Shown: positions 8,449 to 17,864, numbered from the stretch's first letter. The stretch: 64,000 bases of DNA from Rhizobium favelukesii (GCF_000577275.2 NZ_HG916852.1:3165001-3229000), one strand, 5' to 3'. Program-made: numbers and translations. Notes: a model not told the origin generated them from the letters alone.

Positions 8449-10275
8449 CTAACGACGAAGGTTGGCGGCCTGCGTCGCCTTTTTCGAAGCGAAGATGCTA
8501 TCGATCTCGGATGCCGGCAGCGGATGGCCGAGCGCGAAGCCCTGCAACGTGTGGCAGCCGAGCTTGGCGAGCGTCACGGCATGGTTTTCGGTCTCGACTC
8601 CTTCCGCGATAATGTCCACACCGAGAGCCTTGCCGATCTCGACGATCGACTTGACGACGCGGCGCTGCTCGGAGGACGTATCCACCTCGCTCACCAGTTG
8701 CCGGTCGATCTTCAGGCGTGCCGGGCGCAGCCGGACAAGGCCGATGAGCGACGCGTGGCCAGAACCGAAATCATCGATCTCAATCTCGATTCCCATCTGC
8801 TTAATGCGATCGACAGTCTGCAGGAGCTCGTCGTCGCAATCATCCAGGAAAATCGTCTCGACCAGTTCGAAAACCAGGGCACCTTCCGGTATCTCGAGCG
8901 TCTCCAGAGCGCCGATCAATTGCGGATCGTAGAGGCGCTGTCCCGAAATGTTGACCGAGATCCGTGGCAAGGCCGTTGCATGCTGCCCCCAGCTCAGCCG
9001 GTCCGCGAGAACGCGCCTCAGGATCGAAGCGTCGATTTCGGACGACAAACCGAACTCGTCGGCGATCTTCAGGAAGATACCGGGTGAGAGAGTGCCACGC
9101 TCGCTGTGATGCCAGCGTGCCAGTGCCTCGATGCCGACGATCTCGCGCGTATGGGCATCGAGCTGCAATTGGTAAAATGGAATAATATCGCCTTGCTCCA
9201 GCGCAAGCTTCAGCTCTTCTGCAAGGCGCCGCTTGCCCATAAGATCGTCTTTGAGCTGCTGTGAAAAGAACTCGACGCGGTCGCGCCCCGATGTTTTTGC
9301 CTGATAGAGCGCGATATCGGACTCAGCGAGCAGGTTGGAGCCAGAGCGATCTGCCGACCAGGAAATGCCGATCGAAGCTCCCGATTGCAGCATTTCGTGG
9401 CCGAAGCGAATCTTCTTCTTCAAGCGCCGCTGCACGTCACGCGCCATACGATTCAGTTCGGTCAACCCTCCGAAATTGACGAGAAGGATGACGAATTCGT
9501 CGCCACCGATACGTGCCGCCATTGCGGCTTTTGGAATGGCGGCCTCGATCCGCAAGGCCGCGGCACGCAGCACGACGTCGCCGGCGGCATGGCCATGACT
9601 GTCGTTGATCTGCTTGAACTCGTCGAGGTCGAGGTGGAGAACTGCAAGCGTCGAGACCGAGGCGTCCTCGGCCAATTCGGCCAGGCGTTTGTCGAAAAGG
9701 CGACGGTTGGGAAGACCGGTCAGATAGTCGTGTTCCGCCACATACTCGATGCGTGCACTGCTTTCTTCCAAAGCCAAGGCCCGCGCCTCGGCGACCGCCC
9801 GTTGGCGAGCCGCCTCGTTCGCAAGCAGTACGTCTGCCGTGACGTCCCACTCCGCGCCGACAAAGGAGGGCGACCCATCGTCGTTCACGTAGAAATGGGC
9901 CCGTGATCGGATATATCTTATCTCGCCGCCCGGCCAAACGATCCGAAACTCCGAATTATATTGCCCGCGTCTGGCAATGGCGTCCTCGAATTCCTGTTCG
10001 GCGCGCGCGCGATCGTCGGGGTGAATTGCGTTTGACCAGATGGCAGTCGGGACCGGACCACTCTTTCTCCCGGTCTGGTAGAGCCGATGCATCTGGACAT
10101 CCCAGGCGATCTCATTCTGATCGAGGTTGTGCTCCCACACACCGATCTGTGACGCATCGAGTGCAAGCTCAAGGCGCCGCAAAATGTCCTGGAACTCTCG
10201 TTCGGACCGTGTGGGACTGCTCGATGCCAACGCCGTCCAAGCCTCATGCAGCTTCAAGTAACAGTGTGGTGTCAT
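8449..10275 (-). CDS. PAS-GGDEF-EAL protein (cyclic-di-GMP cyclase/phosphodiesterase)
   Basis: This 608-residue signalling protein has no visible membrane segment. A PAS-type sensor domain lies at about 35-150 (EIRYIRSRAHF, FVGAEWDVTAD), then a short coiled linker. A GGDEF domain follows at about 180-340, with HDYLTGLPNR and an intact RIGGDEF at 256-261, and an EAL domain at about 350-600 with EALAR (383-387), DDFGSG (502-507) and AEGVET (558-563). Both catalytic motifs look complete, so it could make and degrade cyclic-di-GMP. I see no RxxD inhibitory site just before GGDEF. It converges on lpsL with an 18-base gap. A hairpin overlaps its start codon, so the exact start is uncertain. Confidence 0.9.
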   Translation of the reverse strand: MTPHCYLKLHEAWTALASSSPTRSEREFQDILRRLELALDASQIGVWEHNLDQNEIAWDVQMHRLYQTGRKSGPVPTAIWSNAIHPDDRARAEQEFEDAIARRGQYNSEFRIVWPGGEIRYIRSRAHFYVNDDGSPSFVGAEWDVTADVLLANEAARQRAVAEARALALEESSARIEYVAEHDYLTGLPNRRLFDKRLAELAEDASVSTLAVLHLDLDEFKQINDSHGHAAGDVVLRAAALRIEAAIPKAAMAARIGGDEFVILLVNFGGLTELNRMARDVQRRLKKKIRFGHEMLQSGASIGISWSADRSGSNLLAESDIALYQAKTSGRDRVEFFSQQLKDDLMGKRRLAEELKLALEQGDIIPFYQLQLDAHTREIVGIEALARWHHSERGTLSPGIFLKIADEFGLSSEIDASILRRVLADRLSWGQHATALPRISVNISGQRLYDPQLIGALETLEIPEGALVFELVETIFLDDCDDELLQTVDRIKQMGIEIEIDDFGSGHASLIGLVRLRPARLKIDRQLVSEVDTSSEQRRVVKSIVEIGKALGVDIIAEGVETENHAVTLAKLGCHTLQGFALGHPLPASEIDSIFASKKATQAANLRR

Positions 10276-10286
10276 GCCGACACCAC
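10266..10286 (-). promoter_or_regulatory. Hairpin overlapping the start codon of the PAS-GGDEF-EAL gene
   Basis: GTGGTGTC (10266-10273) and GACACCAC (10279-10286) form an eight-pair stem with a five-base loop. The proposed ATG (10275-10273) straddles loop and stem. The only purine-rich site, AAAGGA, is about 16 bases from the ATG, so folding may change the effective spacing. Confidence 0.35.
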
Positions 10287-10413
10287 GGAAGTCCTTTGTA
10301 CGTGCCGAACCAACCTTTTGGCGAGAGATTAATTAGAACACCCTAAAAATCCATCAATCATTGTAGGTCGAACGCAGCGTCGATTTTGACAGAGATCCTG
10401 TGCACTAGGCAAT

Positions 10414-11024
10414 TCAGCCTTTCGAGGAACGGTGTTTCGTTTCTTCGAGTTGCAGCAGCAAACCGCTGTGATCGGTTTCGCCGCCGCCATGTTCGACGAA
10501 CTCCGCAAACTCGGCGCGAACGGCCTGCGTCAGCGGCAGCGTTAGCGAGAGGCTTTCCGCAGTCGCAGTGATGTTGGTCAGATCCTTGGGCTGCAGCCTC
10601 GAAGGACCGGCAGTTGCGAAATCGCGGTCGACCATCCGCTGACCGTGAATGTCCAGGATGCGGCTTTCCGCGAAGCCACCGCGGACCACGCGGCGCAATG
10701 CCTGCGGTGAACCACCGCCCGCTTCGAGCAGCAGCATCGCCTCCGCGATGGCCCCTCGCTCAGCCCCGCCGGACACGATCGCGGCAAGATGAGACACGAC
10801 ATCGGGCCTTGAGGCGGCGACGATCCGTGCGGTCTGTCCTTTAGCAGAAATATCGGCAGCGCTCGCCGCGACACGCCCAGTGAAGCCTTCCCGGGCGACC
10901 GGTGTGACGACGTCGACAAGGGAAAGCGAGTGACAGCCTGACCTGCGAGCCGCCCGTCGGCGACGAGCCGCGTGGTCAGCTTGCGCCCGATCATTCCCGC
11001 TGCGCCAATAATGACAATATGCAG
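10414..11024 (-). pseudogene. Chimeric pseudogene: denD 5' fragment fused to ltnD 3' fragment
   Basis: The minus strand from 11024 reads (CTG)HIVIIGAAGMIGRKL then VADGRLAGQAVTR, the NAD-binding start of a D-erythronate-dehydrogenase (DenD)-type epimerase. The start codon is CTG, and near 10930 the frame shifts; the protein then continues SLVDVVTPVAREGFTG to HLAAIVSGGAE. There it jumps directly into GAIAEAMLLLEAGG, then FAESRILDIHGQRMVDRDF, DLTNI and FVEHGGGETDHSGL, which is the C-terminal domain of an LtnD-type L-threonate / 3-hydroxyisobutyrate dehydrogenase. A deletion appears to have removed the 3' part of denD and the 5' part of ltnD, leaving a nonfunctional scar of a four-carbon sugar-acid pathway. 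Confidence 0.75.
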
Positions 11025-11106
11025 TGGCGGCCTCCATCAACCATTCACCGCGCGCCTGCCCTCGCCCGGCTCTGTCCTTCGAGACGTAGCCGCATGGTCA
11101 GCCCAT

Positions 11107-11142
11107 GAAAACAGGAAAGGCGGAGCACTGCTCCGCCTTTCC
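11107..11142 (-). terminator. Intrinsic terminator of the hydrolase-RND operon
   Basis: GGAAAGGCGGAGC (11114-11126) and GCTCCGCCTTTCC (11130-11142) form a perfect 13-pair stem with a three-base loop. Read on the minus strand it is followed by TGTTTTC. It lies 22 bases beyond the stop codon of the RND permease gene. Confidence 0.85.
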
Positions 11143-11164
11143 ACGTCTCGCCGCGCAGTGGGGG

Positions 11165-14100
11165 CTATTCGGCAGCGAGCCGTATGACTTTCGCTTCGTT
11201 CTCTTCCTGCTCGTGCTCGTGCTCCTTGTGCTGCACCAGCGGACGGTTGCCTGTCAGCTTGCGAACCAGCACGTAAAACACTGGCGTCATGAAGATGCCG
11301 AAGAACGTCACGCCGATCATGCCGGAGAACACGGCCACACCCATCGCGGCGCGCATCTCGGCACCTGCACCGGTTGAAACGACCAACGGCACGACGCCCA
11401 TGATGAACGCCATCGAGGTCATCAAGATCGGACGCAGGCGCAGGCGGCTTGCTTCGATTGCCGCCTGTACTGGCGTGCGGCCTTCGAATTCCAGCTCGCG
11501 AGCGAATTCCACGATCAGGATCGCGTTCTTCGCCGAGAGGCCGACAAGGACCACCAGCCCGATCTGCGTGAAGATGTTGTTGTCTCCACCGGTCAGCCAG
11601 ACGCCTGTCAGTGCCGCCAACACGCCCATCGGCACGATCATGATGATCGCGATCGGCAGGGCAAGGCTCTCATACTGTGCAGCGAGCACGAGGAAGACGA
11701 GCAGCAGCGCCAGCGGGAAGACGATCACGCCGGAATTGCCCGCCAGGATCTGCTGATAGGTCAGGTCCGTCCATTCGAAGGCGATGCCCTTGGGCAGCGT
11801 CTCGTCGGCGATCTTCTCGATCGCCGCCTGAGCCTGGCCTGAGGAAAAGCCCGGAGCTGGACCGCCGTTGATATCGGCGGAGAGGAAACCGTTATAACGG
11901 TTGGTCCGCTCCGGCCCGGTTGTCGCGTTCACCTTCAGGAGCGCAGACAGCGGGATCATTTGGCCCGATGCGGAACGAACCTTCAGCTTGCCAATGTCCT
12001 CGGGCTGGGCACGGAACTTGGCATCGGCCTGGACGCGCACGCTGTAGGTGCGGCCGAATGCGTTGAAGTCGTTGACATAGAGCGAACCGAGATAGATCTG
12101 CAGTGTCTCGAAAACGTCGGTCACAGGGACACCCAGCTGTTCCGCCTTCTCACGGTCGAGATCGGCATAGAGCTGCGGAACATTGATCTGATAGGCAGAG
12201 AATATGCCCGTCAGTTCAGGCGTCTGGTAGGCCTTGGTGATCATCGCCTTGTTGGCCTCGTCGAGCACCTGATAGCCGAGACCGGCCCGGTCTTCGAGCT
12301 GCATCTTGAAGCCGCCCGTCGTGCCGAGACCATTGACCGGCGGCGGCGGGAACATCGCAATGAAGGCATCCTGGATCGCCCCGAACTTCTGGTTCAGGGA
12401 CATGGCGATCGCACCGCCTGAGAGCGCCGGCGACTTGCGTTCCTCGAAATCCTTCAGCGTCACGAAGACGATGCCGGCGTTCGAGGAGTTGGTGAAGCCG
12501 TTGATCGACAGGCCCGGGAAGGCGATGGCATGCGCGACGCCGGGTTCGGCCATGGCAATGTCGCTCATCCGCTTGATGACGTCTTCGGTGCGGTCGAGGC
12601 TCGCAGCATCCGGCAGCTGGGCAAAGCCGATCAGATATTGCTTGTCCTGAGCCGGCACGAAGCCGCCCGGTACGGCATTGAACAGACCGTAGGTCGCGCC
12701 GGCGAGCGCCAGATACACCAGCATGACGATGCTCTTGCGCGACACGAGGCCGCCGACGCCCTTTCCATAGCCCCGGGAACCGGCACCGAAGGCCTTGTTG
12801 AAGCCCCGGAAGAACCAGCCGAAGACGGCATCCATCCCGCGTGTCAGCCAATCACGCTTGGCGTGATGGTCCTGCAGCAAGAGGGACGCGAGTGCCGGTG
12901 ACAATGTCAGCGAGTTGAAGGCCGAGATGACGGTCGAAATCGCGATCGTCAGCGCAAACTGGCGATAGAACTGTCCCGACAGCCCGCTGATGAAGGCGAG
13001 CGGCACGAAGACGGCGACGAGCACAAGTGCGATCGCGATGATCGGGCCGGAGACTTCCTTCATTGCCTTGTAGGTTGCAGCACGCGGACTGAGCCCGTTC
13101 TCGATGTTTCGTTCGACGTTTTCGACCACGACGATCGCGTCGTCCACCACGATGCCGATCGCCAAGACGAGGCCGAAGAGGCTGAGCGCGTTGATGGAGA
13201 AGCCGAAGACATACATCACCGCAAACGTGCCGATGATCGAAACCGGAACGGCAATCAGCGGGATGATCGAGGCGCGCCATGTCTGCAGGAACAGAATGAC
13301 GACGATGACGACGAGCGCAATGGCTTCGAGCAGCGTGTCGACGACCTTCTCGATCGACGACCGGACGAACTTCGTCGTGTCATAGACGATCTCGTAGCTG
13401 ACGCCGTCAGGCATCGCGGTCTTCAGCTCTTCCATCGTCTTTTGAACTTCGTCCGAGATGGTAATGGCATTGGAACCCGGAGACTGGAAGACCGGGATAG
13501 CGACTGCCGGCTTGCCATCGAGGATCGAGCGCAGCGAATAATCGGCAGCGCCGAGCTCGATGCGGGCAACGTCGCGAAGACGGGTGATCTCGCCATTGGC
13601 GCCGGTCTTGACGATGATGTTGCCGAACTCCTCGGGCGTCTGCAGGCGGCCCTGCGCATTGACGTTGAGCTGCAGGTCTACACCTGACAGGCTCGGCGAA
13701 GCGCCGATCGTGCCGGCTGCGGCCTGCACGTTCTGGCCGCGGATCGCATTGGTGACGTCGCTGGCGGCAAGGCCATGCTCGGCAGCCTTCTGCGGGTCGA
13801 TCCAGACGCGCATGGAATAGTCGCCCGAACCGAAGACCTGAACCTGTCCGACGCCATCGATACGCGCCAGCCGGTCCTTGATGTTGAGGACGCCGTAATT
13901 GCGCAGATAGGTGATGTCATAGCGATTGTCGGGCGAGATCAGGTTCACGACCATCATCAGGTCGGGAGAGCTTTTGACCGTCGTTATGCCGATGGTCTTC
14001 ACCTCTTCCGGCAGACGCGGTTCGGCCTGCGAAACGCGGTTCTGGACGAGTTGCTGTGCCTTGTCCGGGTCCGTGCCGAGCTTGAAGGTGACCGTCAGCG

Positions 14101-14371
14101 TCATGACGCCGTCGGAAGTCGCCTGGCTGGACATATAGAGCATGCCCTCGACGCCGTTGATCTGTTCTTCGAGCGGCGTTGCGACCGTCTGCGCAATAAC
14201 CTCCGGGTTTGCGCCGGGATAGGTGGCACGCACGACGATCGATGGCGGAACGACTTCCGGATATTCGGAAATCGGCAGTGCGCGCAGGCCGAGCAGACCG
14301 GCGACCACTATGAGGACCGATAGGACCCCGGCAAACACCGGACGGTCGACAAAGAATCTGGAGAAATTCAT
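11165..14371 (-). CDS. RND multidrug efflux permease, HAE1 family (MexF/AcrB-like)
   Basis: This 1068-residue inner-membrane proton antiporter is the trimeric pump of a tripartite efflux system. It starts MNFSRFFVDRPVFAGVL (TM1) and has PEVVPPSIVVRATYPGA. The TM4 proton-relay aspartates lie in [20 protein letters not shown], and two large periplasmic loops and twelve predicted membrane segments follow. The order of motifs and the SPSLSGVDLQLNVN loop are of the MexF subgroup. It follows its membrane fusion partner (gap about 120 bases) and ends at a strong terminator. No TolC-like outer-membrane gene is nearby, so a shared channel must be encoded elsewhere. Substrates cannot be read from the sequence. 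Confidence 0.94.
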   Translation of the reverse strand: MNFSRFFVDRPVFAGVLSVLIVVAGLLGLRALPISEYPEVVPPSIVVRATYPGANPEVIAQTVATPLEEQINGVEGMLYMSSQATSDGVMTLTVTFKLGTDPDKAQQLVQNRVSQAEPRLPEEVKTIGITTVKSSPDLMMVVNLISPDNRYDITYLRNYGVLNIKDRLARIDGVGQVQVFGSGDYSMRVWIDPQKAAEHGLAASDVTNAIRGQNVQAAAGTIGASPSLSGVDLQLNVNAQGRLQTPEEFGNIIVKTGANGEITRLRDVARIELGAADYSLRSILDGKPAVAIPVFQSPGSNAITISDEVQKTMEELKTAMPDGVSYEIVYDTTKFVRSSIEKVVDTLLEAIALVVIVVILFLQTWRASIIPLIAVPVSIIGTFAVMYVFGFSINALSLFGLVLAIGIVVDDAIVVVENVERNIENGLSPRAATYKAMKEVSGPIIAIALVLVAVFVPLAFISGLSGQFYRQFALTIAISTVISAFNSLTLSPALASLLLQDHHAKRDWLTRGMDAVFGWFFRGFNKAFGAGSRGYGKGVGGLVSRKSIVMLVYLALAGATYGLFNAVPGGFVPAQDKQYLIGFAQLPDAASLDRTEDVIKRMSDIAMAEPGVAHAIAFPGLSINGFTNSSNAGIVFVTLKDFEERKSPALSGGAIAMSLNQKFGAIQDAFIAMFPPPPVNGLGTTGGFKMQLEDRAGLGYQVLDEANKAMITKAYQTPELTGIFSAYQINVPQLYADLDREKAEQLGVPVTDVFETLQIYLGSLYVNDFNAFGRTYSVRVQADAKFRAQPEDIGKLKVRSASGQMIPLSALLKVNATTGPERTNRYNGFLSADINGGPAPGFSSGQAQAAIEKIADETLPKGIAFEWTDLTYQQILAGNSGVIVFPLALLLVFLVLAAQYESLALPIAIIMIVPMGVLAALTGVWLTGGDNNIFTQIGLVVLVGLSAKNAILIVEFARELEFEGRTPVQAAIEASRLRLRPILMTSMAFIMGVVPLVVSTGAGAEMRAAMGVAVFSGMIGVTFFGIFMTPVFYVLVRKLTGNRPLVQHKEHEHEQEENEAKVIRLAAE

Positions 14372-14493
14372 TTCAAAGCCCCCTCCGGGATGAAACTGGG
14401 ATGCAACGACCCCCTCCGGCGGTTGGGAGGCCGCCGGTGGATCGCGTCTTTCGGAATTTCCGCGGGGCGCCGAGACGCTCCGGATGCTTCGGC

Positions 14494-15684
14494 TTATTGA
14501 GCCGTGGCGACTTTCTCTTCCGCCTGCGGCGCAACCACTGCGCCCGGACGGATACGCTGCAGACCATTGACGACGATCTTGTCGCCGACGGTCAGGCCGC
14601 TTTCAACGATACGCTGGCCTTCCGCGGCCGCACCGAGCTGGACGGGCCGATAGCTCACCTTGTTCTCCGCATCGACGACGAACACGAACTTCTTGTCCTG
14701 GTCCGTGCCGATGGCGCGGTCGCTGATCAGGATCTTGTTCTCGGCCTTCGGCTCGCCCATGCGGACCCGGACGAACTGGCCGGGGATCAGCTTGCCGCCG
14801 GGATTGTCGAAGACGGCGCGAACGCCGATCGTGCCGCTTGCCGCATCGACCTGATTGTCGATCAGTTGCAGCTTGCCCTTGATCGGCGTGCCCTGATCCG
14901 CCAGCGTGCCGACCTCGACCGGGATCTGCTCGACGGCGGGGACGGCACCATCATCGGCTGGTAGTTCGGCAAGCGCCTTGGTGACCATCTCTTCGCTGGC
15001 ATTGAAGCTTGCGTAGATCGGATCGACCGACACGAGCGTCGTCAGAGCGGGAGATGTGGAGCCAGCGGCAACAAGGTTACCAACGGTGATCTCGATCTTG
15101 CCGACACGGCCGGCAACCGGCGCATGGACCGCGGTGTAGCCGAGTTCGAGCTGTGCCGAACGAAGCGCCGCCTGGGCGGTACGCAGGCCGGCCTGCGCTT
15201 CAGTGAAGGCATTCTGACGCTGATCGAGATCGCTTTGCGAAATCGTCTTGTTGTCTGAGAGCCTGCGGCCGCGTTCCAGCTCGATCTGCGCGAGGTTGAC
15301 CTTCGCCTCGGCAGATGCCACCTGGCCCTCGGCCTGGGAAACCGCCGCCTGATAGGGCTCGGGGTCGATAGTGAAAAGCAGATCGCCCGCCTTCACCAGC
15401 GCGCCTTCGCGGAAGTGCACGGCTTGGATGGCTCCGGCCACGCGCGAACGGATCTGCACGCGGTCGACGGCCTCAAGCCGGCCGGAAAACTCCTGCCATG
15501 TCGTCACGTCACGGCTGGCGACGAGGGCAACCGTCACCGGCACAGCGGGAGCCTGTGCGGGTGTGGAAGCGGCCGTGGCGGTCGTGCTCATCGGCAGTTC
15601 GAAAAAGATGGCTGCGGCCGAAACGGACGCAGCAAGTCCCAAGCCGGCGCCCACGAGGGCCCAGCGCTTCTTACTGGACGTCAT
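14494..15684 (-). CDS. RND efflux periplasmic adaptor (MexE/AcrA-like membrane fusion protein)
   Basis: This 396-residue adaptor links the RND permease to an outer-membrane channel. ATG 15684 is preferred because AAGGAG stands eight bases upstream. The N terminus is a signal/anchor segment (KKRWALVGAGLGLAASVSA). The lipoyl half-motifs GRLEAVDRVQIRSRVAG and APVAGRVGKIEITVG flank a coiled-coil hairpin rich in Gln/Ala/Glu (about 100-190), followed by beta-barrel and membrane-proximal domains. It lies 39 bases after the esterase-like gene and upstream of the permease gene, so the three form one leftward operon facing a divergent LysR gene. Confidence 0.92.
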   Translation of the reverse strand: MTSSKKRWALVGAGLGLAASVSAAAIFFELPMSTTATAASTPAQAPAVPVTVALVASRDVTTWQEFSGRLEAVDRVQIRSRVAGAIQAVHFREGALVKAGDLLFTIDPEPYQAAVSQAEGQVASAEAKVNLAQIELERGRRLSDNKTISQSDLDQRQNAFTEAQAGLRTAQAALRSAQLELGYTAVHAPVAGRVGKIEITVGNLVAAGSTSPALTTLVSVDPIYASFNASEEMVTKALAELPADDGAVPAVEQIPVEVGTLADQGTPIKGKLQLIDNQVDAASGTIGVRAVFDNPGGKLIPGQFVRVRMGEPKAENKILISDRAIGTDQDKKFVFVVDAENKVSYRPVQLGAAAEGQRIVESGLTVGDKIVVNGLQRIRPGAVVAPQAEEKVATAQ

Positions 15685-15723
15685 TGTTACTCTCCTTGCG
15701 GCCCTTGAAATGGCCGGATTCAA

Positions 15724-16569
15724 TCAGTTCGTCTTCAATGCAATAGGTTGGCTGCTAATATCGCGAACAAAGCCCTCGAACTGGTCAGTGATCGTGTGTT
15801 GCCAATTCGACGTGTGTTCGGACTTCCCGCCATAAAGGGATGGCCAACCTGTCCCGGCGGGGAGGACATTTCGGCGAACTGCAACACCAGCCTGTTTCAG
15901 GCGATCCGCATAACCGAGCGTCTCGTCACGAAGGGGATCATCTTCTGCCGTCAGAACAAGTGCCGGCGCGACCCCTGCGATACGGGAACACAAACACGGT
16001 GCAGCATAGGGATGACAGCCGCCGCCACTGAGATAGTGGCTCCAGCCTTCGGTCCAGCGCTGGCGCATACCGATGCCGTCAGCTTTGCGGATGGACGACG
16101 TTCCCATGAATGGGTCAAGCAGCGGCGAAATCAGAACCTGACCATCGAGTGCATCGGCATAATGGTCACGTGCCTTGAAAGCGACACCGGCAGCAATGTT
16201 GCCACCCGCCTCTTCGCCAGCCACGATAAGCAGAGAATTGCGATCGCCGAGACCCGACGCGCGCTTGTTGGCGAGATAAGAGAAGATCGAATAGCCGACT
16301 TCGAGCGGCTTCGGAAAGACATTGCCGAGCGGCGCATTGTAGTCCGGCACTGCGACGATTGCGCCGGCTTTCGCCAAGCTCTGCGCAACCACGCTGTCCT
16401 TGATGCCCGACTGCAGAAAGGCGCCGCCATGAAAAAACAGTATGATCGGCGAACCCTTGCCGAACTCGGCGCCCTGATAGACGCGTGCGGAAACGGGGCC
16501 GATGGCCACCTTCTCCATCACTATGTCTTTCACCTGCACCGCCATCGTTCCGGCTCGCGTTTGACCCAC
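15724..16569 (-). CDS. Alpha/beta hydrolase-fold protein, HSL-like, nucleophile missing
   Basis: This 281-residue protein (GTG start 16569; ATG 16545 also possible) resembles hormone-sensitive-lipase type esterases. It has the oxyanion motif FFHGGAF at residues 45-51, VPDYNAP, and TAEDDPL with a plausible catalytic Asp. Where the family has GDSAGG, it reads GEEAGG (118-123), so the nucleophilic serine is replaced by glutamate. The usual catalytic-histidine segment reads AGTGWPSLYGG and has no histidine. It may therefore be a non-catalytic binding or sensor protein. It heads the RND operon, with the adaptor gene starting 39 bases after its stop, and diverges from a LysR gene. Confidence 0.72.
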   Translation of the reverse strand: MGQTRAGTMAVQVKDIVMEKVAIGPVSARVYQGAEFGKGSPIILFFHGGAFLQSGIKDSVVAQSLAKAGAIVAVPDYNAPLGNVFPKPLEVGYSIFSYLANKRASGLGDRNSLLIVAGEEAGGNIAAGVAFKARDHYADALDGQVLISPLLDPFMGTSSIRKADGIGMRQRWTEGWSHYLSGGGCHPYAAPCLCSRIAGVAPALVLTAEDDPLRDETLGYADRLKQAGVAVRRNVLPAGTGWPSLYGGKSEHTSNWQHTITDQFEGFVRDISSQPIALKTN

Positions 16570-16620
16570 ATAACGTATTGCGCGCCAAGATGGCTTGCAA
16601 TTTCTGAGGAAAAGATATTG

Positions 16621-16640
16621 TTATTCCACTGTCGGAATAA
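16621..16640. promoter_or_regulatory. Palindrome TTATTCC-N6-GGAATAA, candidate LysR operator
   Basis: Seven-base perfect arms lie in the 143-base divergent region between the esterase-like gene and the LysR gene. A second, less perfect palindrome, TGTTC...GAACA, spans 16662-16679. Position and form suit autoregulatory and activation sites of the adjacent LysR protein. Confidence 0.5.
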
Positions 16641-16712
16641 GAAGCGATAGTGCGATTACACTGTTCCGAATTTCGAACAATACCGCAGTGCAACCTGCTT
16701 AGGTGATTTCCG

Positions 16713-17624
16713 ATGGACCAGCTCTCGGCAATGCGCGCTTTCATCCGCGTCGTAGAGACGGGCAATTTCACACGGGCCGCCGACACGCTCGCCATGCCCA
16801 AGGCGACGGTGACCAATCTCATCCAGGGGCTTGAGGCGCATCTGCACACCAAGCTTCTCAACCGCACCACGCGCAGGGTCATGGTGACGACCGACGGCGC
16901 GCTCTACTATGAACGAGCGGCCCAGATCGTCTCCGAACTCGAGGAACTGGACGGCAGCCTGTCGAATTCGCAGGGACTGCCGACCGGACGTTTGCGCGTT
17001 GAGATGGCAGGCGCTTTTGCCGACTGGATCGTCGTGCCCGCGCTCTGCGACTTCTACCAGAAATACCCGGATATCCGCGTAGACCTCGGCGTGGGCGACC
17101 GCACCGTCGACTACCTCGCCGAGAACGTCGACTGCGCGCTTCGCGGCGGAACGCCCGCCGACCAGTCACTGATCGCAAGGCGCGTCTCAGAAGTCGAAAT
17201 GCTCACCTGCGCAGCACCGCTCTACATCGAAAAATTCGGCATTCCAACCCGCCCCGAGGAGCTGGAAAACGACCATTATTCAGTGAGTTACTTCCGTGCC
17301 CAGACCAACCGGACACTCCCATTCGAATTCCGCAAGGACAATGAAGATTTGGAGATCAATCCGCGTTACCTGCTGTCGGTCAACGACAGCCGAACGTTCG
17401 TCAATGCGGCATTGAACGGTCTCGGCATTGCACAGCTGCCGCGCTTCATGATCCGCGACGCATTGGCGAAAGGCGACCTCGTGGAGATTCTGCCGGAATG
17501 GAGCCGCGAGCCGTTGCCGCTCTACATCGTCTATCCGCCAAACCGGCACCTCAGCAACAAGGTCCGCGTCTTCGTCGACTGGCTGGTGAAATTGCTCTCG
17601 GACGCCAAACTTAATGACGCCTGA
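16713..17624 (+). CDS. LysR-family transcriptional regulator
   Basis: This 303-residue regulator has an N-terminal winged helix-turn-helix (MDQLSAMRAFIRVVETGNF, then AADTLAMPKATVTNLIQGLE and LLNRTTRRV) and a C-terminal periplasmic-binding-like sensor domain from about residue 90 (GRLRVEMAGAFADWIVVPAL, DCALRGGTP). It diverges from the esterase-like/RND operon across a short region with two palindromes, so control of that efflux operon is the natural inference. It belongs to the same LysR subgroup as the regulator at 19709, sharing CxLRxGTP and [18 protein letters not shown]. The inducing ligand is unknown. Confidence 0.92.
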   Translation: MDQLSAMRAFIRVVETGNFTRAADTLAMPKATVTNLIQGLEAHLHTKLLNRTTRRVMVTTDGALYYERAAQIVSELEELDGSLSNSQGLPTGRLRVEMAGAFADWIVVPALCDFYQKYPDIRVDLGVGDRTVDYLAENVDCALRGGTPADQSLIARRVSEVEMLTCAAPLYIEKFGIPTRPEELENDHYSVSYFRAQTNRTLPFEFRKDNEDLEINPRYLLSVNDSRTFVNAALNGLGIAQLPRFMIRDALAKGDLVEILPEWSREPLPLYIVYPPNRHLSNKVRVFVDWLVKLLSDAKLNDA

Positions 17625-17629
17625 CGCAA

Positions 17630-17664
17630 TTGCGGCCCGGGAGGAGTTCCTTGACGGGCCGCAA
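17630..17664 (+). terminator. Stem-loop after LysR gene
   Basis: TTGCGGCCC (17630-17638) and GGGCCGCAA (17656-17664) form a nine-pair stem with a 17-base loop, six bases after the LysR stop. Only a weak pyrimidine run follows. The rest of the 240-base gap to 17865 shows no gene. Confidence 0.4.
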
Positions 17665-17864
17665 CTGTCTGTCATCGAATTCCGTTCAGACCCTGCCGCG
17701 CCACCAGGGAAATGGCTCGGCCGGTATCTGAGGTTGGCGCCCGGAGTTGGAGGTCTTCCAGTCGCCTTTCGTCCGAGCATCATAAGCCTGCCCTTGCCCA
17801 TTTGTTAAGAGCTGATTCGTGCACAGCAAGTTCGCAAAAATGGAACAATGGCGGACACCGGCAT

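Noticed and set aside
8462..9906. Several rightward open frames opposite the GGDEF-EAL gene
   Set aside because: All are antisense to intact GGDEF and EAL domains.
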